Of a stretch of DNA of 64,000 nt, positions 33,039-42,763 are shown piece after piece. Positions within the stretch are counted from its first letter, which is position 1, and each line of letters begins with the position of its first letter. Position numbers and translations under genes: made by a program. The notes beneath the pieces are model-generated. The model did no database searches, was not told the DNA's origin, and saw nothing but the letters and a program-made list of their open reading frames with translations. This stretch comes from Phycisphaerales bacterium (GTDB lineage: Bacteria > Planctomycetota > Phycisphaerae > Phycisphaerales > SM1A02): positions 62,001 to 126,000 of the forward strand of contig JANQEQ010000173.1 of the NCBI GenBank assembly GCA_028278245.1, in the 5' to 3' direction.

Positions 33039-33380
33039 ATGGTCTGTGCACCACGTGCATCTGATTCCTCAACATCAGCAACTGCAGTTGAGAGTGCTGA
33101 TGTGGAAACCATCACGCCTCCCCAGTCTCAATCGGCTCGGGTTAAACAACTTCCGCTCTGGAAAGTACTGTTGCACAATGATGACGTTAATGAAGCAGGC
33201 TTTGTTGTGGAGACAATCATTGAACTGACACCGCTGAACGCACACGATGCGATGATCCGTATGGTGGAAGCTCACAAGACCGGCATATCACTGCTCATGA
33301 GTACCCATCGTGAACATGCCGAACTGCTGCAGGAACAGTTCACCAGCAAATCGCTGACCGTGACCATTGAGCCCGATTAA
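33039..33380 (+). CDS. clpS: ClpS adaptor of the ClpAP protease
   Basis: ClpS recognises N-degrons and hands proteins to ClpA. The 113-residue product has the core WKVLLHNDDVNEAGFVVE with the HNDD motif, then HDAMIRMVEAHKTGISLLM and AELLQEQFTSKSL, as in the family. Residues 1-38 are a Ser/Thr-rich extension. A start at 33039 with AGAAGG 8 bases upstream is chosen over an open frame from 32961. No clpA lies beside it. The stop is followed by CCCACCCCCCACACACA, a recurring C-run motif. Confidence 0.88.
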   Translation: MVCAPRASDSSTSATAVESADVETITPPQSQSARVKQLPLWKVLLHNDDVNEAGFVVETIIELTPLNAHDAMIRMVEAHKTGISLLMSTHREHAELLQEQFTSKSLTVTIEPD

Positions 33381-33545
33381 CCCACCCCCCACACACAGAC
33401 CCGGACCTTCCTCGTAGACTCGTCAGATCCGACTTACGATGAGGTAGGATTACATTGCGAGGGAAAGGTGTGGGGGTATCTGCGTCTTCGCTGCGCGCAG
33501 GCGCAGCTTCCCTGCACGTCGAGATAAAAATAAAATCTGTTATAG

Positions 33546-34574
33546 CTATTTCATCAATGATTCTGCGATCTGGATTGCATTGAGAGCGGCACCTTTGCGC
33601 AGTTGATCACCGGATTCGAAAAGCGAGAGACCTTTCCCCCTGGGTTGACTTGGATCTTCGCGTAATCTTCCCACCAGAACATCATCTCTTCCCGTTGCAT
33701 GAATCGGTTCGGGGAACTGGTTTTTGTCGCGATCATCAACCAGGGTAACTCCAGGTGCATCACCCAGGAGTTTTCGCGCTTCCGCTACGGACATCGGGTT
33801 GTTCAACATGAGGTTGATCGCAGCGCTGTGAGCGCGCAAAACCGGGACACGAACACACGTTGCGCTGATGCGCAGTTCATCATCATCCCAGATCTTGTGC
33901 GTTTCCCTGAGCAGTTTGGTTTCCTCTTCGTTGTGGCCGGCATCATCGACAGGTGAATCATGGCTGAAGATATTGAAAATGTAAGGTCGGCCGATGACAT
34001 CGGTGGTCAGCGGCCGATCTGCCACATAATCGCGCGCCTGCTGCTGGAGTTCTTCCATGACTGCTGCCCCTGCCCCGGACGCTGCCTGATAGGTGCTCAC
34101 GACCATGCGCTCAATCCCCACCGCGCGCTGAATAGGAGTCAAAGCCATGAGGATGATGATCGTGGTGCAGTTGGGATTTGCGATGATTCCCGAGTTTTCC
34201 CATTGGTCCAGCACATCGCCGTTGATCTCAGGAACAACAAGCGGGACACGCTCATCCATGCGAAAGGCGCTGGAATTATCGATCACGGTTGCCCCTTGCC
34301 GAGCTGCAATCGGGGCAAATTCCTCGCTCACATTTCGTCCGGCAGAAAAAAATGCCAAGTCAATATCTGCCAGACTCTTCGGTGACAGGAGTTCAACAGC
34401 GTGCGGCTTGCCCTGGAAAGCGATCTCCGTTCCAGCCGAACGCTGTGATGCCAGCATGCGGACCTGCTTACAGGGGAATCTCCGCTGCTCGAGGATTGCC
34501 AACATTTCGCGGCCGACGGCTCCACTGCAGCCGACCACTGCCAATCGAGGATTCCTGGATATCACGGGAGGCAC
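33546..34574 (-). CDS. asd: Aspartate-semialdehyde dehydrogenase
   Basis: Asd reduces aspartyl phosphate with NADPH, on the way to lysine, threonine and methionine and the peptidoglycan diamino acid. The 342-residue product has the nucleotide loop VGCSGAVGREML (residues 14-25), the FFSAGR segment, and the catalytic Cys136 in NPNCTTI. QAASGAG, VRVPVLRAHS and the C-terminal NQFPEPI and RGKGLSLF blocks are as in the family. Start ATG 34574 is in the usual place. It is convergent with clpS and divergent from purE (54-base gap). Confidence 0.95.
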   Translation of the reverse strand: MPPVISRNPRLAVVGCSGAVGREMLAILEQRRFPCKQVRMLASQRSAGTEIAFQGKPHAVELLSPKSLADIDLAFFSAGRNVSEEFAPIAARQGATVIDNSSAFRMDERVPLVVPEINGDVLDQWENSGIIANPNCTTIIILMALTPIQRAVGIERMVVSTYQAASGAGAAVMEELQQQARDYVADRPLTTDVIGRPYIFNIFSHDSPVDDAGHNEEETKLLRETHKIWDDDELRISATCVRVPVLRAHSAAINLMLNNPMSVAEARKLLGDAPGVTLVDDRDKNQFPEPIHATGRDDVLVGRLREDPSQPRGKGLSLFESGDQLRKGAALNAIQIAESLMK

Positions 34575-34627
34575 TCCATGAGTTGCGAGTGTACCATCTG
34601 CGTAGAAAGAACTGACAGGAGATCGAC

Positions 34628-35137
34628 ATGAACACCGCTTTCACCACCGAGAATAATGCAAAGGTCGGCGTCCTGATGGGCAGCGATTCCGATTGGGCCA
34701 CGATGTCAGCATGTAGCGATACCCTCAGGAAACTGGGAATTGCTCATGAATGCAATGCGATCTCTGCGCATCGGCATCCAAAATATCTGGAAGCGTATAT
34801 TGCCTCTGCCCATGAGCGCGGCGTTGAAGTGTTCATCTGTGCTGCGGGGGGAGCAGCTCATCTGGCGGGAGTGGTGGCTTCGCAAACCGATCGGCCGGTG
34901 CTGGCCTGTCCCATGAAAGGTTGGGCAACAGAAGGCCTCGATGCGTTGCTTTCGATGGCGCAGATGCCTAAAGGAGTGCCGGTGGCAACATTCGCGATCG
35001 GCAAACATGGAGCAATCAATGCGGCACTCTTCGCTGGGGCGATCCTGGCCCGATCCGATGAGTCGATCCGAAAATCCTGGCAGGAATACCGCGCGCAGCA
35101 ATCAGCATCATTACCAACTCTGCCGGTGAACTCCTGA
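34628..35137 (+). CDS. purE: N5-carboxyaminoimidazole ribonucleotide mutase
   Basis: PurE (class I) converts N5-CAIR to CAIR in purine synthesis. The 169-residue product has the family signatures GVLMGSDSDW, SAHRHPKYLEAYI and CAAGGAAHLAG, with TDRPVLACP and KGVPVATFAIG following. The active-site His of AHRHP is present. No purK is seen nearby. It is divergent from asd. Confidence 0.94.
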   Translation: MNTAFTTENNAKVGVLMGSDSDWATMSACSDTLRKLGIAHECNAISAHRHPKYLEAYIASAHERGVEVFICAAGGAAHLAGVVASQTDRPVLACPMKGWATEGLDALLSMAQMPKGVPVATFAIGKHGAINAALFAGAILARSDESIRKSWQEYRAQQSASLPTLPVNS

Positions 35138-35265
35138 TACATAACAATGCAGCGATATGACAGCCAGCGCCGTGGAAATGTTGTTGGTGTACCTGCGTAC
35201 TTCGATAAAGGGTGAACAAGTGATAACGACCTGATCGTTGAGACAGCGTTCAGGCGTTATCAAAC

Positions 35266-35862
35266 TCAAGCCAGCGTGGGAAAGAGTTTGTCGAGGTGTT
35301 CCTCGAATCTGATGAAATCCTTCTCCACGTTCGGATTCTTCATCACGTCGTAGCACACAAATGTTTCCAGTGGGCTCATGCCGAAGAATCTGAAGTTGAG
35401 GTGTGCCGGGAAAAACAGATCATCGACACTCTTGCCGGCAAAGAATTCCTGCGATGGATCATTGAATGCTTCTTCCGGCGCATTGAACGTCAATGAGAGC
35501 ATGTATTTTTTGTCCGTGAGGGTACCGCCTGAGCCGTACTGTTTCGACGGGTCATTGCGGGTTCGTCCATCGCCGTCGCAGAGTTGGCCGGTCAATCCTG
35601 CAGAATAAACATAATCCATGTAGCGCTTGAACGACCAAGGGAATCCCATCCAATTCACGGGAGATTGCAGGATGATGGCATCGGCCCACACGTGTTTCTC
35701 AACTTCCTGATTGACATCGTATTCATCCTTCATCGTCGTGATTTGAAGTTCGTATCCCTTGTTCTTCAGGTTCGCTTGTGCTCTATCCACCAGAGCCTGG
35801 TTCAGTTTGCCTTTTGCAATGGGGTAGAATTCATGGGCGTTGATGATGAAGATGTTCTTCAT
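35266..35862 (-). CDS. MdaB-type NAD(P)H quinone oxidoreductase (flavodoxin-like fold)
   Basis: The 198-residue protein belongs to the flavodoxin-2 fold. It has an N-terminal [20 protein letters not shown], the FMN/FAD-binding segment [21 protein letters not shown], and [14 protein letters not shown]. MdaB reduces quinones by two electrons and helps protect against oxidative stress. It is cytosolic or membrane-associated. It stands alone, convergent with purE. A strict assignment among MdaB, KefF-like and NQO1-like relatives cannot be made by eye. Confidence 0.85.
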   Translation of the reverse strand: MKNIFIINAHEFYPIAKGKLNQALVDRAQANLKNKGYELQITTMKDEYDVNQEVEKHVWADAIILQSPVNWMGFPWSFKRYMDYVYSAGLTGQLCDGDGRTRNDPSKQYGSGGTLTDKKYMLSLTFNAPEEAFNDPSQEFFAGKSVDDLFFPAHLNFRFFGMSPLETFVCYDVMKNPNVEKDFIRFEEHLDKLFPTLA

Positions 35863-36143
35863 GATGGGAAACCTCTCAAGGACGGATTCTTCGTGGCTCT
35901 GGGGCGTATGCGAAAAATGGATATTAGGTTATGAACCACGAATTTCCACTGATGGAATGAGCAGGTATCCGAACCGACGGATGAGATGAATCAGTACCAC
36001 TACATCCTGTTGATACAATACTCAGGGGCCGGAATTCTCGTTCGCCGCTGATAGAAACAGGAAATAGGTGAGTACGCATGGGCGTTCAATCTGCACGCTG
36101 CACTCCTGTACTCACTTTGTACAAATGAGGTTACGATATCGGG

Positions 36144-37382
36144 ATGAACAAATTGCAATTCAGTCAGATATTCAGAGGATCGATTTCTCCCCTTCTCGTG
36201 TGCATGGCACTGCTCTGCCTGATCCACTTTCTGGTTGGGTGTGAGAAGGAATCTGCCCCTCAAGCATCGGTACCAGCGGAGACTCAGGCGGTAACTCCCG
36301 CTCCGGTGAATGAATCCACTGCTGCAGAATCAACTTCGGAGCCGGTTCCGGAACCCAAGCCGGAACCCAAGCCGAAACCCAAGCCGAAACCACAACCCGT
36401 GCCGGTCACCGGACCACCCGCAATCACGTTTGAATCCATAGAACACGATTTCGGCACAATCTCCGATGCGGAGGAACACTACTGCTCCTTCAATTTCACC
36501 AATACCGGCGGAAGTCTCCTGAATATTCTCAGAGTTACCTCGCACTGTTCCTGCGCTGATACAACCATCACCAAGTGGAATTATGCACCTGGCGAATCAG
36601 GCACGATCAACACCACGTATGTACCCAAGAGTGCCGGTTGGCAGCGGCAGACGATCACGGTACTGACCAATGCGCCGGAATCTCGTACGGTGGAACTCGC
36701 AATCAAAGCAACCGGGCAACAATTCCTTGCTACTACGCTGCGCGCGAAATTGTTGAAGTTCGGCGATGTCGCTCGCCATCGGTCTCATACAAAAGTTTTT
36801 GAGGTGTGGTGCCGAGACAAGAACATGACAGTGACGGATATTCACTGCACAGATGAGCGGATTGCGACGGAGCTGGTCAGTCTGGATTCAGAACAGGGCA
36901 AGGCGACCGTTCGGGCAACGCTCCCCGATGATATGCCCTGGGGTCCGCTTTCACTGACCAGAATTCACTTTACCGCAGCGGGTCACCTGGAAAACGGACG
37001 AGCAGTAGAGAAGACGCTGAAGTTCATCGTGGTCGCAAATGTTGTGGATGACATACGGTCCGAACCCACTCGCCTGTCCACCGGCATACTCAATCCCAAT
37101 CAGAACTTCCGGAGTTCGGTCACGCTCACACATTTGGCCGGCCAACCTTTTGAGATCACTGATGTCCACATCGTCGATCCCGAAACCGCAACGATGACTG
37201 TTGATGTACAACCAAACCAGGATTTTCAGGGAGGCTATGTCATCACTCTATCCGGGACTGCCGGCACGCAACGGGGCGCTTTTCTCAAGGGATCGGTGCA
37301 GTTCACGATCTCTGGTCTGGGAGATCCCCTCGATGGCGTTCGCAACATTCCCATCTCGGGCATGATTCGCAAACCTCAATAG
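36144..37382 (+). CDS. DUF1573 lipoprotein with a Pro/Lys linker
   Basis: The 412-residue protein starts with a signal ending LIHFLVGCEK (Cys near residue 33 likely lipidated). A 50-residue linker of Pro, Glu and Lys repeats (PEPKPEPKPKPKP) follows. Then comes a DUF1573 domain (about 95-190): IEHDFGTISD, FNFTNTGG, the RVTSHCSCADT cysteine motif, and PGESGTI. The rest has two more beta-sandwich-like regions. DUF1573 is common in surface and secreted proteins, where it is thought to be structural. The linker suggests that it stands off the membrane through the cell wall or periplasm. It is monocistronic here. Confidence 0.75.
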   Translation: MNKLQFSQIFRGSISPLLVCMALLCLIHFLVGCEKESAPQASVPAETQAVTPAPVNESTAAESTSEPVPEPKPEPKPKPKPKPQPVPVTGPPAITFESIEHDFGTISDAEEHYCSFNFTNTGGSLLNILRVTSHCSCADTTITKWNYAPGESGTINTTYVPKSAGWQRQTITVLTNAPESRTVELAIKATGQQFLATTLRAKLLKFGDVARHRSHTKVFEVWCRDKNMTVTDIHCTDERIATELVSLDSEQGKATVRATLPDDMPWGPLSLTRIHFTAAGHLENGRAVEKTLKFIVVANVVDDIRSEPTRLSTGILNPNQNFRSSVTLTHLAGQPFEITDVHIVDPETATMTVDVQPNQDFQGGYVITLSGTAGTQRGAFLKGSVQFTISGLGDPLDGVRNIPISGMIRKPQ

Positions 37383-37418
37383 AAGATCACGATTCGGTTG
37401 GTGCAATCGGTGTTGCCA

Positions 37419-38117
37419 CTACGCTGCGGAATCAGCTTCCGGGTCAGCGCGCTCTGAGTAGGGAATGCCGAGCGCTCGATGCAGTTGTGAATGGTCCACG
37501 GCACGTTCCAGTGCGGCGACGATGTTCGGATCGAGCTTAATGCCAGCCAGTGACTTAATTTCAGCCAGGGCTTTTTGGAACGGCCAGGCCTCTTTGTAAC
37601 ATCGCTGGGAAATAAGCGCATCGAGCATATCCGCCGCTGTGGTAATGCGCGCTGCCAGGGGAATCTGTTCGCCGATAAGCCCCTGTGGATAGCCGCTGCC
37701 ATCGTATGCCTCGTGGTGTGATTGAGCGATGAGCGCTGCCTGCTGCATCGAAGGGCGCATCGAAAGCAACCGAGTGCCCAGCGTGGTGTGTGATTCCATC
37801 AATTTGCGTTCGTGGGCGGTCAACTCTCCCGGTTTTTTCAATACATCCGGAGGGATCTTGAGTTTACCCACATCATGGAGCATGGCATCGTGTCCCAACT
37901 CCTCAGCATCATCAGGATCAAATCCCAACTCCAGTGCGATGTGCTCGACGAGCAGGCGAATGCGCACCACATGTCCACCGGTATCCTCATCGAGCATTTC
38001 ACTGGTGCGCGCGAGCTTGAAGATAACATCATGGTGCATGCGCTGGGGCGAATCGCCCCTCGGTTCGGAACGCATGTCGAATTTACGCAGTTGCGGTTGG
38101 TTAGAAGATGAAGTCAC
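37419..38117 (-). CDS. HD-GYP domain protein (cyclic-di-GMP phosphodiesterase family)
   Basis: The 232-residue protein is essentially one HD-GYP domain. It has GGHVVRIRLLVEHIA, the HD pair H81-D82 in LHDVGKLKIP, SHHEAYDGSGYPQGL with the GYP motif near residue 142, and ITTAADMLDALIS. HD-GYP enzymes cut cyclic di-GMP to GMP in the cytoplasm. There is no receiver or sensor domain, so control must come from another protein. The metal-binding and GYP residues look intact, so activity is likely. A PilZ protein, a c-di-GMP receptor type, occurs at 58.1 kb. Confidence 0.9.
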   Translation of the reverse strand: MTSSSNQPQLRKFDMRSEPRGDSPQRMHHDVIFKLARTSEMLDEDTGGHVVRIRLLVEHIALELGFDPDDAEELGHDAMLHDVGKLKIPPDVLKKPGELTAHERKLMESHTTLGTRLLSMRPSMQQAALIAQSHHEAYDGSGYPQGLIGEQIPLAARITTAADMLDALISQRCYKEAWPFQKALAEIKSLAGIKLDPNIVAALERAVDHSQLHRALGIPYSERADPEADSAA

Positions 38118-38254
38118 GCGTGGCTTTCAATGAGATAACACCCCCTGATTTCATCGGCTGGTCTGAAGATTGACTGAATCAGGGGCAACCGGTGATCGAC
38201 CTGGGTCCGGTATTCAGGACTATTCGGATGAACCGGCGGCAAAGCCCCTCCACA

Positions 38255-39106
38255 TCATTCCAATTCGTTCCGGACTCGTTCAAGCAGAGCTTTTGTGCGG
38301 TGGATTCCCTCGTGTTCGCTGAGTTGCGTTCCTTCGTACTCGATGCCGAGATATCCCCGATAGCCCGCATCGAGCACAATCTGCACCATTTTGTGGTAGT
38401 CCGTTTCCGTCTCGTTGCCCTGTTCATCAAAGACATTTGATTTGGCGCTGACTGCCTTGGCCCAGGGCATCAGTTCCGCCACCCCGCGGTAGCGGTCGTA
38501 CCAGTTGGTCACCATATCCGACACATCAGGCATGCCCGGCTTGAGATAGAAATTACCGAAGTCAGGCAACGTACCGCAACGGGAATGATCCACCGCTTCC
38601 ATCACGCTTGCGAGCCAGGCACCATTGGAGGACAAGCCGCCGTGGTTTTCCACCAGCACGTTGATGTCGTATGAATCTGCCAATTCACAAAGCTGGTTCA
38701 GGCCGTCAGCAACGAGTTGGTGCTGCTGCTCAGGCGATCCCTCGGAGCGCGCATTGACGCGAATGCTGTGACACCCCAGGTGTGCTGCCATCGCCAGCCA
38801 CCAGTGATGCTGCACAATTGTTTTGTCGCGTTCCTTCGTATCAGGGTGGCCGATGTCGCCCTCACCATCCACCATGATGAGCAGGTTTCTAACACCGACT
38901 TCCCGTGTGCGGCGCGATAACGCCTCAAGTCCCGCTTCGGTGGCGACCAGATCCTTGATGAGCGTGTTGACATACTCCACGGCACCAATGCCGAACTCAT
39001 CACGTGTCAGATTGGGAAAATCCAATGGATCGAGCTCGCCGCTGCGTATCGCGCGATGCAACGACCACTGCGCTAGCGAGATTGAGAAAAGCGGTTGGTC
39101 GGTCAT
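38255..39106 (-). CDS. Sugar phosphate isomerase/epimerase (xylose isomerase-like TIM barrel)
   Basis: The 283-residue protein has the metal ligands of the AP-endonuclease-2-like barrel: Glu in NVLVENHGG, Asp in CGTLPDFGNF, and Glu in YLGIEYEGTQL. It acts on an unknown sugar or cyclitol. Its ATG (39106) overlaps the stop of the preceding gene as ATGA. So it is the third gene of the alaS operon, and coregulated in part with alaS. No signal peptide. Confidence 0.85.
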   Translation of the reverse strand: MTDQPLFSISLAQWSLHRAIRSGELDPLDFPNLTRDEFGIGAVEYVNTLIKDLVATEAGLEALSRRTREVGVRNLLIMVDGEGDIGHPDTKERDKTIVQHHWWLAMAAHLGCHSIRVNARSEGSPEQQHQLVADGLNQLCELADSYDINVLVENHGGLSSNGAWLASVMEAVDHSRCGTLPDFGNFYLKPGMPDVSDMVTNWYDRYRGVAELMPWAKAVSAKSNVFDEQGNETETDYHKMVQIVLDAGYRGYLGIEYEGTQLSEHEGIHRTKALLERVRNELE

Positions 39107-39510
39107 GATTCAGATTCGTCTTTGTCGGTAGGGGAGTCATCGAAAGTGGAGTCGGAACTATCTTTCTGTTGGTCTTTCTTTCGATCCTCCAGCACACAAT
39201 GAAAGCCGATACAGGGAATCTCCGGCTCGGGCTCGGTCAGTGACTGCTGCGCTTCGGCGATGAGTTCCTGAACCTGCTGAAACAAATTCTGATTCAGCGC
39301 AACAGAAACCACGCGCTGATTGGTTCTGCCACCGGGCATAACGGCACTGATGACCGCAACGGTCTGTGGGTGCTGCAGAGCTGTGATCACATGCTCCCCA
39401 ACCTGGCGTTCGACTGTTTTCAGATCGGTGACGAATTGGGGAATGCCGCGTGCGGCTGCTTCAATTTCGCCGGGTTGCTCGGGCAGATTCGGTTTGTTTT
39501 CTTCAGCCAT
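39103..39510 (-). CDS. Small hypothetical protein between alaS and an isomerase gene
   Basis: I do not recognise this 135-residue protein. Residues 30-95 look like a compact alpha/beta domain (GIPQFVTDLKTVERQVGEHVI, VVSVALNQNLFQQVQELIAEAQ). A short segment with two Cys (IPCIGFHCV) comes before a charged Lys/Asp/Ser tail. It starts 10 bases after the alaS stop and overlaps the next gene as ATGA, so it is part of one operon. Confidence 0.6.
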   Translation of the reverse strand: MAEENKPNLPEQPGEIEAAARGIPQFVTDLKTVERQVGEHVITALQHPQTVAVISAVMPGGRTNQRVVSVALNQNLFQQVQELIAEAQQSLTEPEPEIPCIGFHCVLEDRKKDQQKDSSDSTFDDSPTDKDESES

Positions 39511-39520
39511 AACGACCTCT

Positions 39521-42500
39521 TCACCCCATTAGAGTTTTGGCGTGTTGTTCAGCCTGTTCGATGGCTTTGCTGATCATTTCGGGTTTTTTCCCGCCGGCCT
39601 GTGCGTTATCGGGTCGGCCGCCGCCGCTCCCGCCGCAGATTTCCGCCGCCTGTTTCACCCAGTCACCGGCTTTGAGGCCGCGCTGGATAAGCGGCTTGGG
39701 TACGTTGGCAATGATCGAGACTTTCTGCTCGATTTCATCGCCGGCAAAGAGCATAATCGCTGCCGCCGGTTGTTTGGCGCGCACCACGTCCATCGCTGCC
39801 CGCAACGTGTCTTTGTCCGCCCCCAGCAGACAGGAGACAATCACCTCGCCATGACTCTGATCAGCCAGCACCCGCGCCTGTTCCACCACGGTTGCAGTTG
39901 CTGCGGCTCGCGCCTGTTTTTCGAGATTCTTCACCCGGTCCTGAAGCGGTCGAAGATGCGTCAGGATCCGATGTCTGGTGACCGCTCCCAGCGGTGTGGT
40001 GTCGACCATTTGATTCAGTTGTTCAACAACCGGTAACAATTGGCGATCGGTTAACTGCTGGGCGTCGATAACTTTCGCTTCCACTTTTTGCCCGGCTTCT
40101 TCTGCCTGCTGCGCTGCTTGGCCGGTGATGGCGGTAATACGTCGAACACCTGCTGCCAGCGCTGTTTCCTGAGTGATGACGAAATACGCGATCTGTTGTG
40201 TTGATTCCAGATGCGTCCCACCGCAGAACTCAATTGAGTAGTTGAGCCACTCTACTTTTTCCGGTTCCGCCAGCAGTTCACTGACCGGTTGACCAATGCT
40301 GACCACGCGCACCGGGTCGGGATATTTTTCGCCGAACACAGCACGCACGCCGTTGATCTGTCCTGCCTGTGCCAGAGGAACAATGTCTGAATGAACAGCA
40401 AGATCATCCGCAATGTCCTGATTCACCCGTCTTTCCACCTCCGCAATTTCCGAGGGGAGCATGGCGTGGGAACAGGTGAAATCAAAGCGCAGCCGATCAT
40501 CAGCCACGAGAGATCCTTTCTGCTCGACTTCGTCACCCAGCACATCGCGCAATGCCAGGTTGAGCAGGTGCGTTGCAGTGTGATTGGACCGAATCGGTCT
40601 GCGGTATTTCTGATCAATCTTCAGCGTCACTCGATCGCCGATCCGGATAATGCCTTCCGTGACCTGACCCAGGTGAACGATGTAGCCGCCGAACACCTGT
40701 GTGTTATCGATAGTGAAGCGACCGGTGGTTTCATCGCTGTCGTGGTCTGCGATGATCATACCGCGATCACCCACCTGCCCGCCCTGCTCAGCATAGTGAT
40801 TGGTGTGGTTGAGAATCAGTCCTACGGGATGGCCCGGCTCTGCCTTGTCGTCAAACGCAACACCGTCCCAGATTGTCTCGACACGCGCGATGATGGATCG
40901 GCCGTGGTATTTATCAATGTCTTCCGTTGGTTGAATATCATGCTGACGCAAGTGGGCCACTGCCTGATCGGTCAGGATGATCTGCCCATCGGTTTCGGTT
41001 GTGCGGCGGGAGATCTCCCGTGCGTGCAACATAAGTTTTTTGAATCCCTGCTCATCGACCCCCATGCCGCGCTCTTCCGCCATGATGCGTGTCAGATCAA
41101 TGGGGAAGCCGTACGTGTCGTGGAGCTGGAAGGCATCAGCGGCAGTGATTTGTGGTGCTTGTGTGTAGCGAGTATTCATCCAATTAGCATCTATATCACA
41201 CAACTTACAGTTATCTACTGCACGAGAACCTGAGTCAGGGTCAGGATCCGGATCTTGGATAAAAAAGCCAACAGAATCTGTACCAGGCCACTGTCCTGTG
41301 TAACTACCGTCGGAATCGTATTTTTCTCGGAAATAGTCTTGATTTAATTTGTCATCACTTTTTACTAATGTGTTGTTAATTGCCGCCAAGAAATATGTGA
41401 TACCTCGGTCGAGTGTCTTGAGGAAGTTTTCTTCCTCCTGTCGAATGATCTCCCTGATCCTGTCGGGGCTTTTCTTCAATTCCGGAAATACATCGCCGAG
41501 TGAATCCACCACTGCCGGAACGAGCAGGTGAAGCAGCGGTCCGCGCACCTGCAAAGTCTGATGAGCGACGCGCACTGCCCGACGGAGAATGCGGCGCAGC
41601 ACGTATCCCCGTCCCTCATTGCTCGGCCGACATCCATCCGTGATCGCCACCGTCAGGCAACGGACATGATCAGCGATGATGCGATACGCAATGTCTACCT
41701 TATCCTCCAGGTGTCCCTGGTATGGATGCGCACCGGTGTGACTCTCGATGGCCATGAAGACCGGCAGCCAGATATCGATGTCGTAGTTGCTCTTCTTTCC
41801 CTGCAGTACACGGACGACGCGCTCAAACCCCATCCCCGTATCAACGTGCTTTGCCGGGAGAGGCGACAACTTGCCTTGCGCATCTCGATTGAACTGAATG
41901 AACACAAGGTTCCAGATTTCAATCACATCGGGATGATCTCGGTTGATAAGGTTCGCAGCAGGTATCGCAGCACGTTCTTCATCGCTTCGACCGTCGTAAT
42001 GAATCTCACTACATGGACCGCACGGTCCGACGTTACCCATCTCCCAGAAGTTGTCTTTTTTTCCCCAGCGACTGATCCGCTCGGGTGGCAGATACCTCTG
42101 CCAGAGCTGTTCCGCTTCCTCATCGGGTTCGGTACCTTCTGATTCTTCGCCGGCAAAGACAGTGGCGTAGATTCGATCCGATTCCATTCCCCAGACATTG
42201 ACCAGCAGTTCCCACGCCCACTCAATCGCCTCGGCTTTGAAATAATCGCCGAAGGACCAGTTGCCCAGCATCTCAAAGAAAGTGTGGTGGTAGAGATCCG
42301 TACCCACATCATCCAGGTCGTTGTGTTTGCCCCCGGCTCGTATGCACTTCTGGGTGTTGGCTGCCCGGAAGTAATCGCGTTGGCTATGTCCGAGAAAAAC
42401 GTCCTTGAACTGGTTCATACCCGCATTTGTGAACAGCAGGGTCGGATCATCGTGGGGGACGACCGGTGAGGAAGGCACAAAAGTATGGCCGTGCCTGGAC

Positions 42501-42562
42501 TGGAAGAATTCGATAAATTCCTGGCGGATCCGGGCTGCGGTTTTTGTTGTGGTTTCAGGCAT
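39521..42562 (-). CDS. alaS: Alanyl-tRNA synthetase with an internal insertion
   Basis: AlaRS charges tRNA-Ala. The 1013-residue product is longer than the usual 870-880. The catalytic domain starts with FFQSRHGHTFVPSSPVVP and has TNAGMNQFK. The editing domain has HTATHLLNLAL and CGGTHLES zinc/editing ligands, and the C-terminal (C-Ala) domain is complete. Extra residues, roughly 395-467, lie between the first domain and ITAADAFQLHDTYGFPIDLT. They include a run of DP repeats (QDPDPDPDSGS), a CKLC pair and an AT-richer DNA stretch (41170-41380). I do not know what this insert does. The gene ends with the operon's small hypothetical and isomerase genes. Confidence 0.95.
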   Translation of the reverse strand: MPETTTKTAARIRQEFIEFFQSRHGHTFVPSSPVVPHDDPTLLFTNAGMNQFKDVFLGHSQRDYFRAANTQKCIRAGGKHNDLDDVGTDLYHHTFFEMLGNWSFGDYFKAEAIEWAWELLVNVWGMESDRIYATVFAGEESEGTEPDEEAEQLWQRYLPPERISRWGKKDNFWEMGNVGPCGPCSEIHYDGRSDEERAAIPAANLINRDHPDVIEIWNLVFIQFNRDAQGKLSPLPAKHVDTGMGFERVVRVLQGKKSNYDIDIWLPVFMAIESHTGAHPYQGHLEDKVDIAYRIIADHVRCLTVAITDGCRPSNEGRGYVLRRILRRAVRVAHQTLQVRGPLLHLLVPAVVDSLGDVFPELKKSPDRIREIIRQEEENFLKTLDRGITYFLAAINNTLVKSDDKLNQDYFREKYDSDGSYTGQWPGTDSVGFFIQDPDPDPDSGSRAVDNCKLCDIDANWMNTRYTQAPQITAADAFQLHDTYGFPIDLTRIMAEERGMGVDEQGFKKLMLHAREISRRTTETDGQIILTDQAVAHLRQHDIQPTEDIDKYHGRSIIARVETIWDGVAFDDKAEPGHPVGLILNHTNHYAEQGGQVGDRGMIIADHDSDETTGRFTIDNTQVFGGYIVHLGQVTEGIIRIGDRVTLKIDQKYRRPIRSNHTATHLLNLALRDVLGDEVEQKGSLVADDRLRFDFTCSHAMLPSEIAEVERRVNQDIADDLAVHSDIVPLAQAGQINGVRAVFGEKYPDPVRVVSIGQPVSELLAEPEKVEWLNYSIEFCGGTHLESTQQIAYFVITQETALAAGVRRITAITGQAAQQAEEAGQKVEAKVIDAQQLTDRQLLPVVEQLNQMVDTTPLGAVTRHRILTHLRPLQDRVKNLEKQARAAATATVVEQARVLADQSHGEVIVSCLLGADKDTLRAAMDVVRAKQPAAAIMLFAGDEIEQKVSIIANVPKPLIQRGLKAGDWVKQAAEICGGSGGGRPDNAQAGGKKPEMISKAIEQAEQHAKTLMG

Positions 42563-42763
42563 GGCAACTATCGATAAGCTCAGTTGAGGAAGGAAGATCA
42601 GTGTACCCTCTGGGGGGATGAAAATGCCAGTTCAGGGGGAAGTATCTCAAGAAGTATCTCACCCAAGGGCGAAATCCGACTCATCTTCCCTCGGCAATCC
42701 TGAACTTCATCTTGCCTTGGGGGGGTGATTTCTCCTGATGAAGCATCTGCCTACAATAGTGTC

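Noticed and set aside
40391-41233. Long plus-strand ORF opposite alaS
   Set aside because: It is a shadow of alaS, whose motifs are all on the minus strand.
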